Positions 4,869 through 7,894 of a stretch of DNA of 7,894 nt are shown here, piece after piece (position 1 is the stretch's first letter; each line of letters opens with the position of its first letter). The notes under the pieces were generated by a model. It saw only the letters and a list, made by a program, of their open reading frames with translations. It made no database searches and had not been told where the DNA came from. The DNA comes from Chloroflexota bacterium (GTDB lineage: Bacteria > Chloroflexota > Dehalococcoidia > JACPQK01), in contig JACPQK010000041.1 in NCBI GenBank assembly GCA_016190535.1, positions 1 to 7,894 on the forward strand, read 5' to 3'. Both the position numbers and the translations under genes were made by a program.

Positions 4869-6905
4869 GTGATCAACCGTTACTACCAGTGGGACGGTCG
4901 CCAGGAACTCCTCCACCTGGATGCCGAGGACCTGATGGCGGACCTCTCTCACCACCTGCTCCACCAGGGGGACCTCTCCCGCGCCCTGCGCCTGATGATG
5001 CAGCGGGGGGTCCGGATGCCCTTTGGAGACCGCGTTGCTGGCATCCAGGAGCTCCTGCAGCGGCTCAAGGCCCGGCGACAGGAGCTCCTGGACCGCTACG
5101 ACCTGGGATCCCTCAGGGACAGCCTGCGGCAGCAGGTCCAGGAGGTGGTGGATCTGGAGAGGAAAGGCATCCAGCAGCGGCTGGAGGCCGCCCGGCAGCA
5201 CTCCCAGGAGGCTCAGGCCTCCTCGCCGGGCGGGGGCCTCTCCCAGGAGACCGCTGCCCATCTCCTTCAGGTCCTGGAAAGGCTCGCCGAGCGGAACCTT
5301 ACGCTGCTGGACAACCTGCCCCAGGACCTGGGCCAGGCCCTACGCCGGCTTTCGCAGTACGAGTTCATGGACCCGGAGGCCCAGCGCCACTTCGACGAGC
5401 TTATGGAGTCCCTCACCCGGCGAGTGCTGGAGTCCTATGGACGAGGCCTCTCCCAGCACCTCCGCTCCCTCTCCGCGGAGGGGATGGCGGGGCTCAAGGA
5501 GTTCCTGCGCCAGCTCAACTCCCTGCTGAAAGAGAAGCGGGAAGGACGGATGCCAGACTACTCCGCCTTCCGCCGTCGTTTCGGCCAGGCCGGCCTGCCC
5601 CCCTCCCTGGACGACCTCACCGAGGAGATCCAGTGCCGCATCGCTGAGACCCAGTCCCTCCTGGCCAGCCTCCCCCCGGAGATGCGGGAGGAGCTGGAGT
5701 CCCTTATGCAGGAGTTGCTGCGGGACCCGGACCTGCGGGAGGAGTTTGCCGCCCTGGCTTCCCACCTGGATGCCATGACCCCCCTCCGCCCCAGGGTCAC
5801 CGAGTACCCCTTCCAGGGCCAGGAGGAGATTTCCTGGGAGCAGGCCATGCAGCTCATGGACCGGCTCCAGGAGATGGACGACCTGGAGAAGGGGCTGCGC
5901 CGGCTCCAGACCGGAGGCGACTGGGACGAGCTGGACATGGAGCTGGTCAAGGACCATCTGGGCGAAGAGGCCCTCCAGGGGGTCCAGGCCCTGAGGGACC
6001 TGACCCAGCAACTGGAGAAGGCCGGCTATATCCGAAGGCGCGGGGGGCGCTACGAGCTTACCCCCAAGGCTATGCGACAGATCGGGCAGCGCGCCCTTCG
6101 CGAGGTATTTACTTGCCTCCGCCGCGGGCACGTAGGCCAGCACCCCCTCCAGGGCCTGGGGAGACAGGGGGAGCTGGCCCAGGGCTCGCGCCCTTACGAG
6201 TTCGGGGCACCCTTCCACCTGGACATGGGGGCCTCTCTGATGAAGGCTGTCCAGCGCCAGGGGGCCGGCCTACCTGTCCGGCTCCGGTCCGAGGACTTCC
6301 TGGTCTATGAGCAGGAGGGCCTGACCCATACGGCCACTGTCCTGATGATAGACCTCAGCCTGTCCATGGCCATGAGGGGGAACTTCCTGGCCGCCAAGAA
6401 GGTGGCCCTGGCCCTGGACAGCCTCATCCGCGGGCAATTCCCCCGGGACACCCTCTACATCGTTGGCTTCTCCACCTACGCCCGGGAGCTGAAGCCGGAC
6501 CGCCTGCCTTACCTCAACTGGGACGAGGCCGACCCCTACACCAACCTTCAGCACGGTCTCACCATCTCCCGGCGGCTGCTGGCCAAGCAGAGGGCAGCCA
6601 ACAAGCAGATCATCGTCATCTCCGATGGTGAGCCTACGGCCCATATTGAGGGGGGCCACCTCTACCTTCAGTACCCCCCCAGCCCCCGCACCATCCAGCA
6701 GACCCTGGCCGAAGCCAAGCGGTGCAGCCAGGAGGGTATCGTCATCAACACCTTCATGCTGGACCGAAGCTCCTACCTTATGGAGTTCGTGGGCCGGCTG
6801 GCCCGGGTGAACAAAGGGAGGGTATTCTACACCTCCGCGGAGAATCTGGGCGAGTACCTGCTGGTGGACTACCTGACCAGCAAGCGCAAGCGCATTAGCG
6901 CCTAG
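4869..6905 (+). CDS. VWA-domain partner of the AAA+ ATPase (Rv0959-like)
   Basis: This 678-residue cytoplasmic protein has no signal peptide or membrane segment. Residues 1-360 are strongly helical, Gln/Glu/Leu/Arg-rich and likely form coiled coils. Residues about 370-415 (EKAGYIRRRGGRYELTPKAM and flanks) resemble a winged-helix-like segment. The VWA domain at about 488-670 has a complete MIDAS: Asp495-x-Ser497-x-Ser499 (DLSLS), Thr558 (TNLQHG) and Asp586 (SDGEP). A metal-dependent VWA protein paired with a MoxR/ChlI ATPase usually acts as the adaptor that holds the substrate. The start is GTG 4869, with AGGGG (4857-4861) inside the end of the upstream gene, so translation is probably coupled. 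MINRYYQWDG is a plausible N-terminus for the family, and the length is close to Rv0959 (about 672 aa, from memory). The TAG stop at 6903-6905 is made by the first bases of element B. Function remains unknown. Confidence 0.92.
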   Translation: MINRYYQWDGRQELLHLDAEDLMADLSHHLLHQGDLSRALRLMMQRGVRMPFGDRVAGIQELLQRLKARRQELLDRYDLGSLRDSLRQQVQEVVDLERKGIQQRLEAARQHSQEAQASSPGGGLSQETAAHLLQVLERLAERNLTLLDNLPQDLGQALRRLSQYEFMDPEAQRHFDELMESLTRRVLESYGRGLSQHLRSLSAEGMAGLKEFLRQLNSLLKEKREGRMPDYSAFRRRFGQAGLPPSLDDLTEEIQCRIAETQSLLASLPPEMREELESLMQELLRDPDLREEFAALASHLDAMTPLRPRVTEYPFQGQEEISWEQAMQLMDRLQEMDDLEKGLRRLQTGGDWDELDMELVKDHLGEEALQGVQALRDLTQQLEKAGYIRRRGGRYELTPKAMRQIGQRALREVFTCLRRGHVGQHPLQGLGRQGELAQGSRPYEFGAPFHLDMGASLMKAVQRQGAGLPVRLRSEDFLVYEQEGLTHTATVLMIDLSLSMAMRGNFLAAKKVALALDSLIRGQFPRDTLYIVGFSTYARELKPDRLPYLNWDEADPYTNLQHGLTISRRLLAKQRAANKQIIVISDGEPTAHIEGGHLYLQYPPSPRTIQQTLAEAKRCSQEGIVINTFMLDRSSYLMEFVGRLARVNKGRVFYTSAENLGEYLLVDYLTSKRKRISA

Positions 6906-7076
6906 TGTGGTGTCCCAGAAGTTCGTTGCATTGCCGTTTCCACTCTCACCCCCACCTTAATCCTCCCCCGTCAAGGGGGAGGAAAGGGGGCCCTTCCCCC
7001 CTTGCGGGGGAAGGGCAGGATGAGGGGTGTCCCAAGCGGCACGACTTTGGCAATCATCTTCAGGGACACCACACTA
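6903..7076. mobile_element. miniature inverted-repeat element B (TA-bounded, 174 bp)
   Basis: TAGTGTGGTGTCCC (6903-6916) is the exact reverse complement of GGGACACCACACTA (7063-7076). Symmetry continues more weakly: CACCCC...TCCT on the left mirrors AGGATGAGGGGTG (7017-7029). Two G/C hairpins form the core: TCCTCCCCC/GGGGGAGGA with a 5-base loop (6961-6983) and CCCTTCCCCC/GGGGGAAGGG with a 5-base loop (6991-7015). No transposase is encoded. The left TA plus G is the stop codon of the VWA gene. The strong hairpins lie directly after that stop and could block RNA polymerase or protect the 3' end of the mRNA, but there is no U-tract for a classical terminator. Confidence 0.78.
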
Positions 7077-7131
7077 AACATTAATGCACTGCCGGGGCCT
7101 TCCCGGTGAGCAGCCAGGACTATCCAGCAGG

Positions 7132-7521
7132 CTATGCTCCAGACGCCCCCAGTTTCTGAAGCGCCTCCCTGAAGCGGTCGGCGTGGGCCTTCTCCGCCTT
7201 GGCCGTCGCCTCGAACCAGCGGGCGATCTCCTCCTGCCCCTCCTGGCGGGCCACCCGGGCCATCTCGGGGTACATCCGGGTGTACTCCTCGGTCTCCCCC
7301 TGTAGGGCCGCCTCGAGGTTCTCCCGGGTGCTGTTCACCCCTTGGAGGTGATGCAGGTGCTGGAGGGCGTGGGCGGTCTCCCCCTCGGCGGTGGCGCGGA
7401 AGAGGTTGGCTATCTCGGGGTAGCCCTCCTCGTCTGCTTTGCGGGCGAAGGCAGTATACTTGCGGTTGGCCTGAGACTCCCCGGAGAAGGCAGCCTTCAG
7501 GCTCTCTTCGGTACGGCTCAT
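7132..7521 (-). CDS. rubrerythrin-family diiron protein lacking the rubredoxin domain
   Basis: This 129-residue soluble four-helix-bundle protein is expected to reduce hydrogen peroxide in the cytoplasm of an anaerobe or microaerophile. All seven ligands of the rubrerythrin diiron site can be placed: Glu15 (GESQANRKY), Glu48 and His51 (ETAH), Glu76 and Glu79 (ETEE), Glu110 and His113 (EKAH). Classical rubrerythrin is about 190 residues, with a C-terminal rubredoxin (CxxC twice). Here the chain ends at QKLGASGA and contains no cysteine, so electrons must come from a separate rubredoxin or similar donor. The start is ATG 7521-7519, with AGGAG (7533-7529) 7 bases away. The border of element C lies 15 bases upstream of the ATG, so any promoter must lie in that element or transcription must pass through it. 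I found no convincing promoter there. Confidence 0.92.
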   Translation of the reverse strand: MSRTEESLKAAFSGESQANRKYTAFARKADEEGYPEIANLFRATAEGETAHALQHLHHLQGVNSTRENLEAALQGETEEYTRMYPEMARVARQEGQEEIARWFEATAKAEKAHADRFREALQKLGASGA

Positions 7522-7536
7522 GTTACCTCTCCTAGC

Positions 7537-7857
7537 TAGTGTCCTGTCTCGTTAATTCTTTGAGTAATTCTGACGCCTACCTACTCGGTTCACGCCCTTG
7601 GTGGCGGCAGATACCTTACCCCCCAGCCCCCTCTTCCTTCGGCTGCGCTCAGGACAAGCTCTGCAGGAGAGGGGGCTGGGCATAGCCCAGACCCACGAAG
7701 GGATACGTGGCAACCCGTCTGCCCTGCAAACCAGAAGTCCATCGTGGGTGCGGGCGAGCCCGCTGGGGGACACCCCCAGACCCCCAGCAGGCCGACTTGT
7801 CGGCCTGCACCCGCACGAGCCCTGGTTCATTCCATGTATTTCGGAGACGGGACACTA
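7537..7857. mobile_element. miniature inverted-repeat element C (TA-bounded, 321 bp)
   Basis: The left end TAGTGTCCTGTCTC (7537-7550) matches the inward-read right end TAGTGTCCCGTCTC (7857-7844) at 13 of 14 positions. The interior is full of hairpins: CCCAGCCCCCTCT (7622-7634) with its exact complement AGAGGGGGCTGGG (7668-7680), CTGGGGG-ACA-CCCCCAG (7763-7779), and the 10-bp stem GCAGGCCGAC-TT-GTCGGCCTGC (7787-7808). The segment CTTCGGCTGCGCTCAGGAC (7636-7654) resembles modules found in other dispersed bacterial repeats. Open frames across it are low-complexity and are not credible genes. The right-hand TA is part of the stop codon of the gene entering from the right edge. Confidence 0.72.
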
Positions 7858-7894
7858 CACAGGTATGCGGTACTTCTCCACCAGGGAGTGGACG
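7855..7894 (-). CDS. C-terminal 12 codons of an unidentified gene (5' part beyond the window)
   Basis: Reading leftwards from the window edge gives VHSLVEKYRIPV and then TAG (7857-7855). The composition is that of an ordinary protein C-terminus and not of a repeat, but 12 residues are too few to name a family. The stop codon is formed by the TA border and first G of element C. Without the element, the stop would be followed after 14 bases by the ATG of the rubrerythrin gene, which suggests the two once formed an operon. Confidence 0.5.
   Translation of the reverse strand, partial: VHSLVEKYRIPV

Noticed and set aside
3498..5261. Open frame of 587 codons on the minus strand, antisense to the AAA+ and VWA genes
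   Set aside because: It lies opposite two genes with clear catalytic motifs. Long antisense frames are expected in GC-rich genes with few TA-containing codons, and its translation is a Leu/Gly/Val/His-rich sequence with no domain and no suitable Shine-Dalgarno.
5340..6218. Open frame of 292 codons on the minus strand inside the VWA gene
   Set aside because: It is a compositional shadow of the VWA coding strand with Leu/Gly/Gln bias and no recognisable motif.
6961..7015. Strong G/C hairpins after the VWA gene as a Rho-independent terminator
   Set aside because: No T-run follows either hairpin on either strand, and both are explained as internal stems of element B. An effect on RNA ends remains possible but unproven.
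7552..7830. Minus-strand frames of 92 and 68 codons within element C
   Set aside because: They lie wholly or almost wholly inside the hairpin-rich miniature element and translate its repeats. No transposase motif is present.

Overview
The window looks like bacterial chromosome from a GC-rich, probably anaerobic or microaerophilic organism. Evidence for that is a rubrerythrin-type diiron protein, a long-form ribosome hibernation factor, TAGAAT-type -10 boxes and many palindromic dispersed repeats. The repeat style (GTCATTCTGA and CATTGCGAGG-type modules) and the gene set would fit Chloroflexota, perhaps Dehalococcoidia. That placement is a guess: no phylogenetic marker is present.

Layout. Positions 1-2515 hold a minus-strand cluster read leftwards: long HPF (2515-1943), a conserved protein with traces of a nucleotidyltransferase fold (1927-803), and the N-terminal 246 residues of an MFS exporter (740-1, cut by the window edge). 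Positions 2516-3467 are a 950-base gene-poor divergent region. It carries a promoter at each end, several perfect hairpins and one TA-bounded miniature inverted-repeat element (3099-3223). Positions 3468-6905 hold a tightly coupled plus-strand pair: a MoxR/ChlI-type AAA+ ATPase (465 aa), then, 3 bases later, a VWA-domain protein with an intact MIDAS (678 aa). The pair resembles the mycobacterial Rv0958-Rv0959 type, whose function is not established; chelatase labels on the ATPase are probably misleading.

Positions 6903-7076 are a second miniature element, whose terminal inverted repeat supplies the stop codon of the VWA gene. Positions 7132-7521 (minus) encode a short rubrerythrin without a rubredoxin domain. 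Positions 7537-7857 are a third miniature element, and a further minus-strand gene enters from the right edge (only its last 12 codons are visible).

Main observation. The three miniature elements all have TAGTG...CACTA ends with TA at both borders, as expected for relatives of IS630/Tc1-mariner elements that duplicate a TA target. Two of the three lie exactly on stop codons, so the element's first G completes a TAG. Removing each element with one TA restores a stop codon at the same place. For the third element it also restores a compact gene pair (stop, 14 bases, ATG with a good Shine-Dalgarno), so this insertion appears to have separated the rubrerythrin gene from its upstream partner.
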